Notes: a model not told the origin generated them from the sequence alone. Counted from the first letter of the stretch, positions 37,463 through 46,379 are shown. The stretch is 51,877 nucleotides of DNA from Lachnospiraceae bacterium (GCA_022768745.1 JALELK010000006.1:1-51877), one strand, 5' to 3'. A program made the numbers and translations.

Positions 37463-37512
37463 ATTATACCACAATCCTTATCAGATACCTAATAAAATAA
37501 ACTAATCAGATA
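37463..37512 (-). promoter_or_regulatory. purL promoter region with repeated ATCAGATA
   Basis: The minus strand has an extended -10 TGG-TATAAT (37468-37463) with a poor -35, which often means a regulated promoter. The plus-strand octamer ATCAGATA occurs at 37480-37487 and 37505-37512, between purL and the divergent LysR gene. Confidence 0.4.
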
Positions 37513-37536
37513 TATTAGTCACACTTATTTATCCCC

Positions 37537-37565
37537 TTGACCTCTATTAATTCAACTAATATAAT
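37537..37565 (+). promoter_or_regulatory. Promoter of the LysR-family gene
   Basis: TTGACC (37537-37542), 17 bases, TATAAT (37560-37565), with a leader of about 60 bases. Confidence 0.75.
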
Positions 37566-37632
37566 GTTTGTATCGTTAAGTTTTATTTCTTATATAAACA
37601 AAACAACCTATACCAAAGTCAAGGAGTCAAAA

Positions 37633-38517
37633 ATGGATATTAATTATGAACTATATAAAGTTTTTTATTATGTGGCCACTTCCCTAAGTTTTTCTGAGGC
37701 CAGCAAACGGCTGTACATCTCCCAATCTGCTGTTTCCCAGTCCATAAAAACCTTAGAGAGAAAAATCGGTCAGCCTTTGTTTATCCGAAGTACTAAAAAG
37801 GTACAGCTCACTCCGGCGGGTGAATTGCTGTTACAGCATATTGAACCTGCCATGAATCTGATACGACGGGGAGAAGAACAGATACAATCCGTCAGTGAGA
37901 CAAAGCTGGGACAGTTACACATTGGTGCCAGCGACACCATCTGTCGCTATTTTTTGGTTCCTTATATTCAAAAGTTTCACCAGGCACACCCGGATGTTCC
38001 TATTAAGGTAACCAATGCCACCTCCAAGTCCTGTGTTGACTTATTGGAGCATGGACAGGTTGACATCATTTTCAGCAATTATCCCAACGACAAATTAACC
38101 TCATCCTACATTACCAAAACCGTCTCTGTCTTTCAGGATGTTTTTGTGGGGAACCCGGAATCTTTTCCATCCATTGAAACTCCAATGTCTTTAAAAAATA
38201 TTGCAGAGCTTCCCATTATGCTTTTGGAAAAGAACAGTACCACCAGCCAGTATCTTCACGAAATATTCCTAAAGCATCAACTGGAACTGGTTCCGGAATT
38301 TCAGTTGTACTCCAATGATTTACTTATTGACCTGGCACGCATCGGTCTAGGGTTGGCATTTGTACCGGACTACTGCATTCCCCGCTCCGGCAAAAAACTC
38401 CATATTGTAGATTTAAAAGAAAAGCTTCCCCGCAGACAGATGGTTGCCGGGATTCATCCCGATTTGCCCCTTACCGCCTCTGCAGAAGCCTTCCTTGAAC
38501 TGCTGCCAAATTTATAA
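37633..38517 (+). CDS. LysR-family transcriptional regulator
   Basis: A 294-residue LysR protein. The N-terminal winged helix-turn-helix spans residues 1-60, with SEASKRLYISQSAVSQSIKTLERKIG as the recognition segment. A linker helix and a periplasmic-binding-like sensor domain (about 90-290, beginning LGQLHIGASDTI) follow. CysL/CbbR-type members share the GASDTI beginning, but the effector cannot be read from sequence. The start at 37633 is chosen for AAGGAG; the frame is open further upstream only across the promoter. It is divergent from purL, so control of purL, or of itself, from the shared region is plausible. It overlaps the convergent helicase gene end by six bases. Confidence 0.9.
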   Translation: MDINYELYKVFYYVATSLSFSEASKRLYISQSAVSQSIKTLERKIGQPLFIRSTKKVQLTPAGELLLQHIEPAMNLIRRGEEQIQSVSETKLGQLHIGASDTICRYFLVPYIQKFHQAHPDVPIKVTNATSKSCVDLLEHGQVDIIFSNYPNDKLTSSYITKTVSVFQDVFVGNPESFPSIETPMSLKNIAELPIMLLEKNSTTSQYLHEIFLKHQLELVPEFQLYSNDLLIDLARIGLGLAFVPDYCIPRSGKKLHIVDLKEKLPRRQMVAGIHPDLPLTASAEAFLELLPNL

Positions 38518-40905
38518 TTTCTCCCAAAATTCAGTTACTTTTTGTCCTACCGTGGTCACATCGCATATGTCGGCATCCACCCATTCTCTGGGAAATACAC
38601 TGCGGTAGGTTCCCTGACAAAACCTTTCATCCAGCAGAGCAATCACACCAGTATCCTCCACTGTACGAATGACTCTCCCTGCCGCCTGAATCACCTTGTT
38701 CATTCCCGGATATAAGTAGGCAAAAGCAAATCCCTGTCCTTTCATCTCTTCAAAATAAGTCCTCATAACTTCCCGCTCATTTCCTATCTGGGGCAGTCCC
38801 ACCCCCACAATTACGGCACCTATAAGTTTTTCATTGGTTAAATCAATCCCCTCAGAAAAAATTCCTCCTAACACGCAAAACGCTACCAGACCCTTAGACC
38901 TTTCCTCTTCAAATTCCTTTAAAAAGTTCTGACGCATATCCTCCGACATATTGCTCCCCTGGATAATCACATCAAAACTTCCAAGACTCTTTGCCAAAAA
39001 CTGCCGGTATATCTCTTCCATCATTTTATAGGAAGGACAAAAGACCATATAGTTTCCCTTCTTCTTCTCCACAATGGTAAAAATATATCTGGCGTACTTT
39101 TCATATTCTTCCTGATTTCTTCTGGTATATTTGCTGGTTACATCCCTTCCGATAAGCAAAGCCCTTTTCTTCTGTTCAAAAATCGGTTCCGCATAAATGG
39201 CATACACATCCTTTTCATTGCAAAGTAGCTCCTTATAATATTGAATGGGTAGCATGGTCGCCGAGAAAAAGATACAGGCTCTGGACCGATCTATCCGCTC
39301 CTGCAGCATAAGTGATGGATCCACGCAAAACAAATGCAAACAAAACTCTTTTCCGCTGTTATAATCACCATACAACCGGTAATGCTCATCGTAGTAGTCC
39401 GACAAATAAATAAAGTTTCGAATCTTAAAGTAAAACTCAAGAACCCTTTCCCGTTCCGGTATGACAATATCTCTCTGAAACAGTTCCTCAAAGGCTGTAG
39501 CAAGATTAAACAGTGAAAACAAAAGAGCATCCATGTCGTGAAGGATTTCCAGAGTTTCACACTGTCTTTTCATTTGCAATAATTCTCTGTTGCATCGTTC
39601 CAGTCCCCGCTCAAGTTTTTTTCCATAGGGTTTCAGAAGCTTTTTCATCTCCAGAAATTCTTCTTTTATTAAAGTTTCTGAATACATTTCTCTGGCTCGA
39701 TCCACCAGATTGTGGGCCTCATCCACCAAAAAGATGTAATCCCGTTTTGTGCCCTCGGCAAAAAATCTCTTTAAGTACACGTTGGGATCGAACACATAAT
39801 TATAGTCACAGATAATATGATCCACCCAATTCGATACATCTAAGCTGAATTCAAAAGGACACACCCTCCTCTTTTTTGCCCAGGATAAAATCGCCTGCTG
39901 GTCCATAACATTTTCCTGCTGCAAAAAATCATAGACCGCATCGTTTACCCGGTCGAAATGCCCCTTGGCACAAGGACAGTTCTCCGGCGTACAATTTCTC
40001 TCCTCCATAAGACACATCTTATCCTTGGCAGTGATGACCACAGTTTTCCCCTGATATCCCTCTTCTTCCAAAAGCTGGAAAGTATCTCTGGCCACCAGAC
40101 CGGTAGCTGTTTTGGCTGTGAGATAGAATATCTTATCTCCTAAATTTTGTCCCAGAGCCTGTACCGCCGGATAAACAGTTGCCAATGTCTTTCCTGTACC
40201 GGTAGGGGCCTGGATAAACAATATCTTGCTTCTGGAAATGCTTCGATACACATCCCCCACCAGTTCCTTTTGCCCTTTGCGATAGGGAAAGGGGAAGGAC
40301 AATTTTGCAATGGACTGCTGCCGTATCTGTCGATGAGAATATAGATAGTCGGACCACTTTTTATACTGGGACAATAAGTCCGAGAACCATTCTTCCAGCG
40401 CCTGAAAATCATAATTTTCCCGGAATCTTTTTATCTGCTCAGTATCTAGATTGCAATACGTCATTTGAACAGAGATTTCTTCCAAATGATTTTTGCACGC
40501 AAATATATAGGCGTAACACTTTGCCTGGGCCAGATGCACTGCAATAGGTTCCGACAATGTCTCCACATCCAGATACATTCCCTTAATTTCATCTATAATA
40601 ACCTTTTGTCCCAAAAGATTATCTTCATCATAAATAATACCGTCCGCTCTTCCCTCCAAGGCAAGTTCATACTCATCATAGGAAACAATATGCTTCAAGG
40701 GAACCTCTGCATGATATCCGGCCCCTGCACGACGTTGCAGTTTTCTGTGAATCCTGCTGCCCTCCTGCATAGCCTCCATCTGCATCCTTTTTCCATGCCC
40801 CTCATCAATATCACCTGCGTTTAATAGGAATTCCACCAGATTCCGGACAGAGATTACAATCTGCGGTTTTAAATTTTCCTGTTCCACCAATTTACTAATC
40901 TTCAT
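38512..40905 (-). CDS. DinG/XPD-type superfamily 2 helicase with N-terminal nuclease-like domain
   Basis: A 797-residue protein. Residues 15-190 resemble a PD-(D/E)XK (Cas4/RecB-like) domain, with EGRADGI near 84 and DEIKG near 105. The helicase has Walker A QAPTGTGKT at 232-240 and DEAH at 395-398. Four cysteines between them (C298, C305 or C310, C312, C349) fit the Fe-S cluster of the XPD/DinG family. GFAFAYLYPGMNKVIQAAGRVIR near 735 is motif VI. Such enzymes unwind DNA 5' to 3', often at damage or R-loops. A standalone gene of Clostridia; its cellular role is uncharacterised. Ribosome site is weak. It converges with the LysR gene. Confidence 0.88.
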   Translation of the reverse strand: MKISKLVEQENLKPQIVISVRNLVEFLLNAGDIDEGHGKRMQMEAMQEGSRIHRKLQRRAGAGYHAEVPLKHIVSYDEYELALEGRADGIIYDEDNLLGQKVIIDEIKGMYLDVETLSEPIAVHLAQAKCYAYIFACKNHLEEISVQMTYCNLDTEQIKRFRENYDFQALEEWFSDLLSQYKKWSDYLYSHRQIRQQSIAKLSFPFPYRKGQKELVGDVYRSISRSKILFIQAPTGTGKTLATVYPAVQALGQNLGDKIFYLTAKTATGLVARDTFQLLEEEGYQGKTVVITAKDKMCLMEERNCTPENCPCAKGHFDRVNDAVYDFLQQENVMDQQAILSWAKKRRVCPFEFSLDVSNWVDHIICDYNYVFDPNVYLKRFFAEGTKRDYIFLVDEAHNLVDRAREMYSETLIKEEFLEMKKLLKPYGKKLERGLERCNRELLQMKRQCETLEILHDMDALLFSLFNLATAFEELFQRDIVIPERERVLEFYFKIRNFIYLSDYYDEHYRLYGDYNSGKEFCLHLFCVDPSLMLQERIDRSRACIFFSATMLPIQYYKELLCNEKDVYAIYAEPIFEQKKRALLIGRDVTSKYTRRNQEEYEKYARYIFTIVEKKKGNYMVFCPSYKMMEEIYRQFLAKSLGSFDVIIQGSNMSEDMRQNFLKEFEEERSKGLVAFCVLGGIFSEGIDLTNEKLIGAVIVGVGLPQIGNEREVMRTYFEEMKGQGFAFAYLYPGMNKVIQAAGRVIRTVEDTGVIALLDERFCQGTYRSVFPREWVDADICDVTTVGQKVTEFWEKL

Positions 40906-40922
40906 ATTATCCAGTATAACAC

Positions 40923-40964
40923 AAAAAGACCACCTGCCTATGAAGAATCCATAGGAGATGGTCT
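40923..40964 (-). terminator. Terminator after the HPr-like gene
   Basis: Arms AGACCA and TGGTCT enclose an inner CCTATG/CATAGG stem, followed by a run of T on the minus strand, 17 bases after the stop. Confidence 0.82.
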
Positions 40965-40980
40965 CTCTGTAGAATAAAAC

Positions 40981-41205
40981 TTATGCTACGGCAAATTTAC
41001 GTACGGATTGGAAAAACTTTGGTTCCTGGGCTCCGCAGATGACACGCATTTCACGCTTCATCCCCATACTCATAACACCAAGCAAGGATTTCGCATCCAA
41101 GTAAATTGCTCCACTTGTCAAGTCAATGTTGCTTTCGCAGTCTGAAGCTGCCTTCACAAACTCTTTTACATCTTCTGTGCTCTTTAATAATACTTTAAAT
41201 TCCAT
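40981..41205 (-). CDS. HPr-fold protein lacking the phosphorylatable histidine
   Basis: The 74-residue product aligns by eye with HPr of the sugar phosphotransferase system. FKVLLKS matches the first strand and AKSLLGVMSMG matches the conserved regulatory segment KSIMGVMSLG, including the serine equivalent to Ser46. The active-site loop with His15 (GIHARP) is absent and replaced by TEDVKE. It cannot relay phosphate from enzyme I and is more like Crh, a regulatory HPr partner of CcpA in Bacillus, or a different small adaptor. It has its own promoter and terminator and no pts gene nearby. Confidence 0.82.
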   Translation of the reverse strand: MEFKVLLKSTEDVKEFVKAASDCESNIDLTSGAIYLDAKSLLGVMSMGMKREMRVICGAQEPKFFQSVRKFAVA

Positions 41206-41227
41206 TTCTCTTCACCTTCCGGGAACG

Positions 41228-41256
41228 ATTTAAGCACAATTTAGTTTCCTTGTCAA
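41228..41256 (-). promoter_or_regulatory. Promoter of the HPr-like gene
   Basis: TTGACA (41256-41251), 17 bases, TTAAAT (41233-41228) on the minus strand. The short palindrome ATATGC-A-GCATAT (41256-41268) touches the -35 element and could be an operator. Confidence 0.55.
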
Positions 41257-41293
41257 TATGCAGCATATGTGTATTAATTAAAAAACAATCCGT

Positions 41294-42217
41294 TTATTTT
41301 AAAAATCCGGAGATAATCTGCTCCTCTGCCTCTTCTTCAGTCAGCCCCAGAGTCATAAGCTTTATCAATTGTTCTCCGGCGATTTTACCGATTGCCGCCT
41401 CATGGATTAAACTGGCCTCAGTGGTGGCTGCAGAAAGTTGCGGAGTCGCCAACACATACGCATTGTCCATAATAATGGAATCACACTCTGTATGTCCTGC
41501 ACATCGGTTATTCCCATTTAATGTACTGGTGTAGTGCTGTTTGCTGTGTCCCTTTGCAACGGTACGGCTGACAATATTACAACTGCAGTCCTCACCATTT
41601 AAATCTGCAGTAAACACGGCATCCGCATTCTGCTCTCCTGTTGTCATAATGCTGTCATGAATTTCCAGTTTCGCACCATCAGCTAAGTCTGCTTCTGTCA
41701 CACGTAAGGTATCATCAATTCCCGAAATCTGTGAGGTCTCCATCACCATCTGTGCACCTTTTTCCAAGTGAACAATGGTGGTTGGATTCATCAAACGTTT
41801 TCCCGTGGCATCGGCATCTCCCTCGCCATAATGTTTTTCAATGTAGCGAACCTTGGCATCCCTTCCGACGAAAAAGGTATGAATCCCGTCATGACCACTG
41901 TCTGCATCTCCACAACTGTGAATTCCGCAACCGGCCACAATGGTAACATCTGCTCCTTCTCCCACAAAGAAATCATTGTAAACCATATCCTTTAATCCCG
42001 CCTGGGAAACCACAACAGGAATATGAACACTCTCATTCTTTGTCCCCGGTTTAATCTTAATGTCGATTCCCGGCTTATCTTCTTTGGTAATAATATCAAT
42101 GTTTGCTGTAGTATTTCTGGCAGAAGATGCCCCATTTGTCCGAATGTTGTATGCACCAACCGGAAGAGCGTCAAGTCCTGCCACTTCTTTTAAAATATTT
42201 TGTTCGATTGTACCCAT
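41294..42217 (-). CDS. SufB/SufD-family Fe-S cluster scaffold, short form
   Basis: A 307-residue protein with the SufBD beta-helix core: VIAGC-like VTIVAGCGIHSCG near residue 95, METSQISGIDDT near 160 and the C-terminal SLIHEAAIGKIAGEQLIKLMTLGLTEEEAEEQIISGFL, which ends the family. It is much shorter than E. coli SufB (495) and has no SufD partner. Together with the ATPase gene four bases upstream it forms a two-gene SufB-SufC unit of the kind described as minimal SUF systems. Several Cys (C97, C102, and others) and the C-terminal Glu/His could bind iron and sulfur. No sufS, sufU or sufE is adjacent. Confidence 0.88.
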   Translation of the reverse strand: MGTIEQNILKEVAGLDALPVGAYNIRTNGASSARNTTANIDIITKEDKPGIDIKIKPGTKNESVHIPVVVSQAGLKDMVYNDFFVGEGADVTIVAGCGIHSCGDADSGHDGIHTFFVGRDAKVRYIEKHYGEGDADATGKRLMNPTTIVHLEKGAQMVMETSQISGIDDTLRVTEADLADGAKLEIHDSIMTTGEQNADAVFTADLNGEDCSCNIVSRTVAKGHSKQHYTSTLNGNNRCAGHTECDSIIMDNAYVLATPQLSAATTEASLIHEAAIGKIAGEQLIKLMTLGLTEEEAEEQIISGFLK

Positions 42218-42220
42218 GAC

Positions 42221-42946
42221 TTAGTCCTCCTTCATCTTTTCTGTCAGTACTTTGCAAGCACCGGCAGAAGCACCCATAATCTCAGGAAGCACTTTGTCTT
42301 TGGTGTCGTATTTTGCAACCTGTCCGTCTTTCAAATATAAAACCTTATCGGCGATATCCAAAATTCTCTCCTGATGACTGATAATCAAAATATTGCCATC
42401 ATTTATTGCTACCATCTTTTCAAACACACGAATCAATTTCTGAAAACTCCACAAATCAATTCCTGCTTCCGGTTCATCAAATAGCGTCAAATCGGAATTT
42501 CTGGCAAACGCCATAGCAATCTCGATTCGCTTTAGTTCTCCGCCGGACAGTGAGCCATCCAAATCGCGGTCAATGTAATCCTTGGCGCAAAGCCCCACCT
42601 CTGAGAGTAAATCGCACAAATCATTGATGCCGGCTTCCTTACCTGCTGCCAAAGACATTAAATCCTTAACCGTCAGACCCTTAAAACGAACCGGCTGCTG
42701 AAATGCATAGCTGATTCCCCCGTTTGCTCTTTCCGTAATGGTCCAGTCTGTAATATCCTCTCCATTAAACAGGATTTTACCCTGTGTAGGTTTTAAAATA
42801 CCTGCAATCACCTTCGCCAATGTGGACTTACCGCTTCCGTTTGGTCCGGTGATTACCACAAAATGATCTTCTATCTTGGCATTGATGTTATCCAAAATCA
42901 GTTTTCCATCTTCGGTCTCGTAAGATATATTTTGTAATTCCAGCAC
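42221..42946 (-). CDS. SufC-family ATPase of the minimal SUF system
   Basis: A 241-residue ABC-type ATPase of the SufC branch, which works in the cytosol and is not a transporter. Walker A TGPNGSGKST near 34, signature LSGGELKRIEIAMAFAR near 132, Walker B LTLFDEPEAGIDLWSF near 154 (the DEPEAGID form is typical of SufC) and IISHQERIL near 190. It supplies ATP-driven motion to the scaffold for Fe-S assembly. Translation starts with GTG, eight bases after AAGGAG. An extended -10 TGG-TATAAT (43004-42999) lies about 50 bases upstream. Confidence 0.9.
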   Translation of the reverse strand: MLELQNISYETEDGKLILDNINAKIEDHFVVITGPNGSGKSTLAKVIAGILKPTQGKILFNGEDITDWTITERANGGISYAFQQPVRFKGLTVKDLMSLAAGKEAGINDLCDLLSEVGLCAKDYIDRDLDGSLSGGELKRIEIAMAFARNSDLTLFDEPEAGIDLWSFQKLIRVFEKMVAINDGNILIISHQERILDIADKVLYLKDGQVAKYDTKDKVLPEIMGASAGACKVLTEKMKED

Positions 42947-43060
42947 GTTACTATCTCCTTATTTTCTGCTATAATAAGCGTTTCTCTTTCGCGACCAAAT
43001 TATACCATACTATTTACTAGGAAATCTAATTATTTATCATTTGCACATTATTTCATACAA

Positions 43061-45106
43061 TTACAGGATTTCAATTTCATGGGGATGTTCTATGTCATAG
43101 ACAGATGCTCCCAGAGCTTTTACCCTTATCCTCTTAGTGATAAAACCATCCTGAGGCTTTAATTCAATCTTTGCACAATCCCCGGTGACCTTCATACTAA
43201 CATCCATATATCCGGTTTCATCATAAATGCGATATTCTCCATCCCCGGCATAGCAAAGAAGTTCCAACTCCTCAAAACTTTGGTCATTGGTCTCCCCCTG
43301 TAAAAGCATAGGAACGATTCCTCCTTCTTTTACAAAAACCGGAATCCGCTCCATAGGCACCTGCAAATGATAACTCTGACCTCCCTCGTAGATTTCTCTG
43401 GTGAAGAAATCCATCCAATTTCCCTTTGGAAGCCATACATCCACAGCAGACATCCCCTGTTTATCCTTCGGTGTCAGAACAGGAGCCACTATCATTTCCG
43501 TTCCAAAGTAAAACTGGTTGGTTGCCTCATATGCTTCCCTACAGTCATTGAGATAATACATAGGCATAACCAAAGGTTTTCCCTCTGTGGCTGTCAGTAC
43601 ATTTGCCGTATACAGGTAAGGTAGCAGGCGATGACGCAGCCTCAAAAAATCCGTCACGATTTTTTCTGCCTCCTCACCATATAACCAAGGCTCCTTGCTC
43701 CACTTATCCCTGGTGGAATGCAGACGGTTCACCGGTGAAAATACACCCAACTGTACCCATCTGGTATAAAGTTCCGGGTCACCTTTGCTTCCCATATGCC
43801 CGCCAATATCGTGAGACCACCAGCTATACCCGGCGTTGGAGGCATTTATGGTAAAAGACGGCTGATATGCCAGACTCTTCCACCTGACAATGGTATCCCC
43901 GGAAAATCCCAATGGATAACGATGGGCTCCTGTACCGGAATACCGAGAAAGAATCAAAGGCGTCCTTCCCTTTCGTCCGGCATCCAAAGTATGATAATGA
44001 TTTAACAGCCAAAGGGGATCTGCTCCCATAAGCTTATTCTTTCGTCCCTGCTGCCAGTCAATCCACCAGAAATCCACGCCCTCATCTTCATAGGGATGCA
44101 GTACATAATCAAAATAACTCTTAACGAAATTCATATCGGAAAAATTGAATTCCACTGTTTTTTTGCTTTCAGGGTCAATCCCGTTTGCCTCTGCCATCAC
44201 CGGATACTGTTGTTCAAAATACCGGATTCCATCGTGAGGATGCAAATTCATGGTAATGGCTAAGTGGCGCTTCTTTAGTTCTTTAAAAAACTGTACATAG
44301 TCTGGGAAAAGTTCCTTATCGAAGGTATATCCGGTCCAGCCTCTACCCCAGAATCTGCTTTTTGTCTCTGCATCCTTTGGAACATTTTTTACCAGATGCC
44401 AATCCATATCGATGGTTGCCACCGTCAATGGAATCTTTTTTTCAGCAAACTTATCCATCAAATCTATGTACTCCTGCTGATGATAAGCATAGTAGCGGGA
44501 CCACCAGTTGCCCAATGCGTACTTTGGCAAAAGAGGGGTAAACCCTGTCAATTGGTAAAATTCTTTGAGCCCCCCAAGATAGTCTTTTCCGAAGGCCAAA
44601 ATGTATTTATCAACCACTCCTTCTTCTCTGCGAGACAATGTGCCGTCTTCCTCCAGCAAATAGGAGGCAGAATCCTCAATTACCGCCACTCCCTCCAATG
44701 AAAATATACTGTCGGAAAGCTTGATACGTCCCTTATTTTCTCCAAATAAAATTTTATCCCCCAGCGCATTGTCAAGAGTTCGGAAAGTTCCTCCCAGATA
44801 ATGAACTTCATCTGCATTCACCGTGTAGTTCACCAGTTTTATCTCCACCTGCAGACTATCTTTATCTACAAAAAATTCTGCCTCCGGTGTTTTGATGATG
44901 ACTTCCTTCTCCTGTTCTGTCACCTGAAAAGAAACTGTAGCAAAATTTCTGTTCATTATCTTTTGGGTTGCCCGGTCTTCAAACTCATTTTGCAGGCTTC
45001 TTTCTATCCGCAAAATTCGATTTGTAATCACACTAAACCGCAATTGGTCTGTAAGATATGTTTTATCCTTATCAATGGGTGCCTTTGCCGTATAAAATCT
45101 ATCCAT
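43061..45106 (-). CDS. Glycoside hydrolase family 31 enzyme, probable alpha-glucosidase
   Basis: A 681-residue intracellular enzyme without a signal peptide. An N-terminal beta-sandwich (1-190) precedes the GH31 barrel, with TIDMDWH near 231, the catalytic nucleophile Asp350 in FWWIDWQQG, the acid/base Asp404 in FSGDTIVRW, and SHDIGGHMG near 433, then two C-terminal sandwich domains. GH31 members cleave alpha-glucosides or alpha-xylosides from the non-reducing end. The exact substrate needs biochemistry; WIDWQQG rather than the WTDMNE of maltase-type members marks a distinct subgroup. It has no transporter neighbours and follows the parA gene by 32 bases. Confidence 0.9.
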   Translation of the reverse strand: MDRFYTAKAPIDKDKTYLTDQLRFSVITNRILRIERSLQNEFEDRATQKIMNRNFATVSFQVTEQEKEVIIKTPEAEFFVDKDSLQVEIKLVNYTVNADEVHYLGGTFRTLDNALGDKILFGENKGRIKLSDSIFSLEGVAVIEDSASYLLEEDGTLSRREEGVVDKYILAFGKDYLGGLKEFYQLTGFTPLLPKYALGNWWSRYYAYHQQEYIDLMDKFAEKKIPLTVATIDMDWHLVKNVPKDAETKSRFWGRGWTGYTFDKELFPDYVQFFKELKKRHLAITMNLHPHDGIRYFEQQYPVMAEANGIDPESKKTVEFNFSDMNFVKSYFDYVLHPYEDEGVDFWWIDWQQGRKNKLMGADPLWLLNHYHTLDAGRKGRTPLILSRYSGTGAHRYPLGFSGDTIVRWKSLAYQPSFTINASNAGYSWWSHDIGGHMGSKGDPELYTRWVQLGVFSPVNRLHSTRDKWSKEPWLYGEEAEKIVTDFLRLRHRLLPYLYTANVLTATEGKPLVMPMYYLNDCREAYEATNQFYFGTEMIVAPVLTPKDKQGMSAVDVWLPKGNWMDFFTREIYEGGQSYHLQVPMERIPVFVKEGGIVPMLLQGETNDQSFEELELLCYAGDGEYRIYDETGYMDVSMKVTGDCAKIELKPQDGFITKRIRVKALGASVYDIEHPHEIEIL

Positions 45107-45138
45107 CCCTATGTCCTCCCAATATCACCGTGATACTT

Positions 45139-45894
45139 TTATCCCAATAACTCCTCTGCAAATGCCAAATAATCAATCATTGTATTGCACTTCGGTGCAT
45201 AATCAATCAAAAGCTGTTTCTTCTCCTGGGCTTCCTTTGTTTTGACACATTCCCGGATTGTGGTATCAAACAATCTGGTTCCGATCTGCTCTGCCGCTTC
45301 CATCAATTCTTTCTGGGTTGTTTTCTCCAAATTAGATCTGCCGGAGAACTTCACCAAAAGAAGTCCCGCAATGGAAAGTCCGGGATTTTGTCTTCTCTGT
45401 ACCGCCTTTATGGTCTCACAAAGCTGATTCAACCCCTGTAAAGAATATGCATCTGCAGTCACCGGAATAATCACCTGATCCGCCGCAATCAGGCAATTGT
45501 AAAGAATCACATTTAGAGATGGTGCTGTGTCTATCACAATATAATCATATCCGTCAAAATCATCGATGGCATCTTTCAAACGATACAATCCTTCAATATC
45601 CCCATCCAACATTTTTTCCGCTTTTGCTAAAAGAGGGTCAGATGCCACAATATCTCCGTTTGGCATATGCTGGATTGCTTCCTCTAGCGGAAGTTTCTCC
45701 GCATCCACAATCACATCGTATAAGGTCGCCACATCCTTCACCTGTGCCTGATATGTACTGGTGCTGTTTCCCTGAGGATCCGCATCAATTAAAAGAGTCT
45801 TTGCCTTCTTCCCTAAAATTCCAGCCAAAGTCGTTGCTGTCGTAGTTTTTCCAATACCACCTTTCTGGTTTGCTACCACAAATGTCGTTGCCAT
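45139..45894 (-). CDS. ParA/Soj-family partition ATPase
   Basis: A 251-residue deviant-Walker ATPase. KGGIGKTT at 11-18 is the signature Walker A (two lysines), LLIDADPQGN at 34-43, and IVIDTAPSLN near 117 is Walker B. Chromosomal ParA proteins segregate origins with ParB, or position other cargo. No parB or parS is here. The preceding 84-residue gene may be its partner. It starts 11 bases after that gene behind a clear ribosome site. Its lone state means plasmid-type partition is unlikely, and its cargo is unknown. Confidence 0.9.
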   Translation of the reverse strand: MATTFVVANQKGGIGKTTTATTLAGILGKKAKTLLIDADPQGNSTSTYQAQVKDVATLYDVIVDAEKLPLEEAIQHMPNGDIVASDPLLAKAEKMLDGDIEGLYRLKDAIDDFDGYDYIVIDTAPSLNVILYNCLIAADQVIIPVTADAYSLQGLNQLCETIKAVQRRQNPGLSIAGLLLVKFSGRSNLEKTTQKELMEAAEQIGTRLFDTTIRECVKTKEAQEKKQLLIDYAPKCNTMIDYLAFAEELLG

Positions 45895-45905
45895 AATCTT
45901 CCCTC

Positions 45906-46160
45906 CTAAAACGCTATCTTTCCCTCAATTTCACCATTTACCACATAATACACCGCCTGCTCTTCCGGTTTGATGTAAATATTTATACATTCAATCTCTT
46001 CATCTGCCACACCTTTGGCATACACATCCCGGCGAACCTGTTGTAAAATATTCTCCTGGCTGCGCTCCCTTCCCTGATATTGAATGGTAATGTTCTTTTT
46101 TGCAGTGGCAAAACCACCTACAATCTCCTGTGCTCGTTCTACACTACTCTTTCTAGCCAT
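45906..46160 (-). CDS. Small DUF6465-type protein paired with ParA
   Basis: An 84-residue cytosolic protein with an N-terminal basic helix (ARKSSVERAQEI), a central ITIQYQGRE strand and a C-terminal region INIYIKPEEQAVYYVVNGEIEGKIAF. The KPEE..VYYVVNGE ending is, to my recollection, the hallmark of the domain of unknown function DUF6465, common in Lachnospiraceae. The function is not known. It is directly upstream of parA on the same strand, and a shared job, such as a cargo adaptor or DNA-binding partner replacing ParB, is inference. Confidence 0.72.
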   Translation of the reverse strand: MARKSSVERAQEIVGGFATAKKNITIQYQGRERSQENILQQVRRDVYAKGVADEEIECINIYIKPEEQAVYYVVNGEIEGKIAF

Positions 46161-46307
46161 AACATATTCTCCCTTTTTGCATGCTTCATAACGTTTTTTT
46201 CAGTATAACACTAAAATCCTATAATTAGGTTATTTTTTTACTGGTATATTCATTACTGTTGTATACAAAAAATGTATATCAGCAAATTAATTATATCGTG
46301 ATATAAC

Positions 46308-46371
46308 AAAAGTCGCTTTCATGATGTTTTCCATAATTCCTTATGAAACGTTCACATTGAAAACGACTTTT
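46308..46371 (-). terminator. Large double-stem hairpin after the small membrane protein gene
   Basis: Outer arms of 14 bp (46308-46321 with 46358-46371) are fully paired in the minus-strand RNA with one G-U. An inner stem of eight pairs (46328-46336 with 46341-46348) sits inside. T residues follow. It probably ends transcription of the membrane protein gene. A further palindrome, TTATATC-GT-GATATAA, lies at 46291-46306 towards parA. Confidence 0.6.
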
Positions 46372-46379
46372 CCCTTTTC

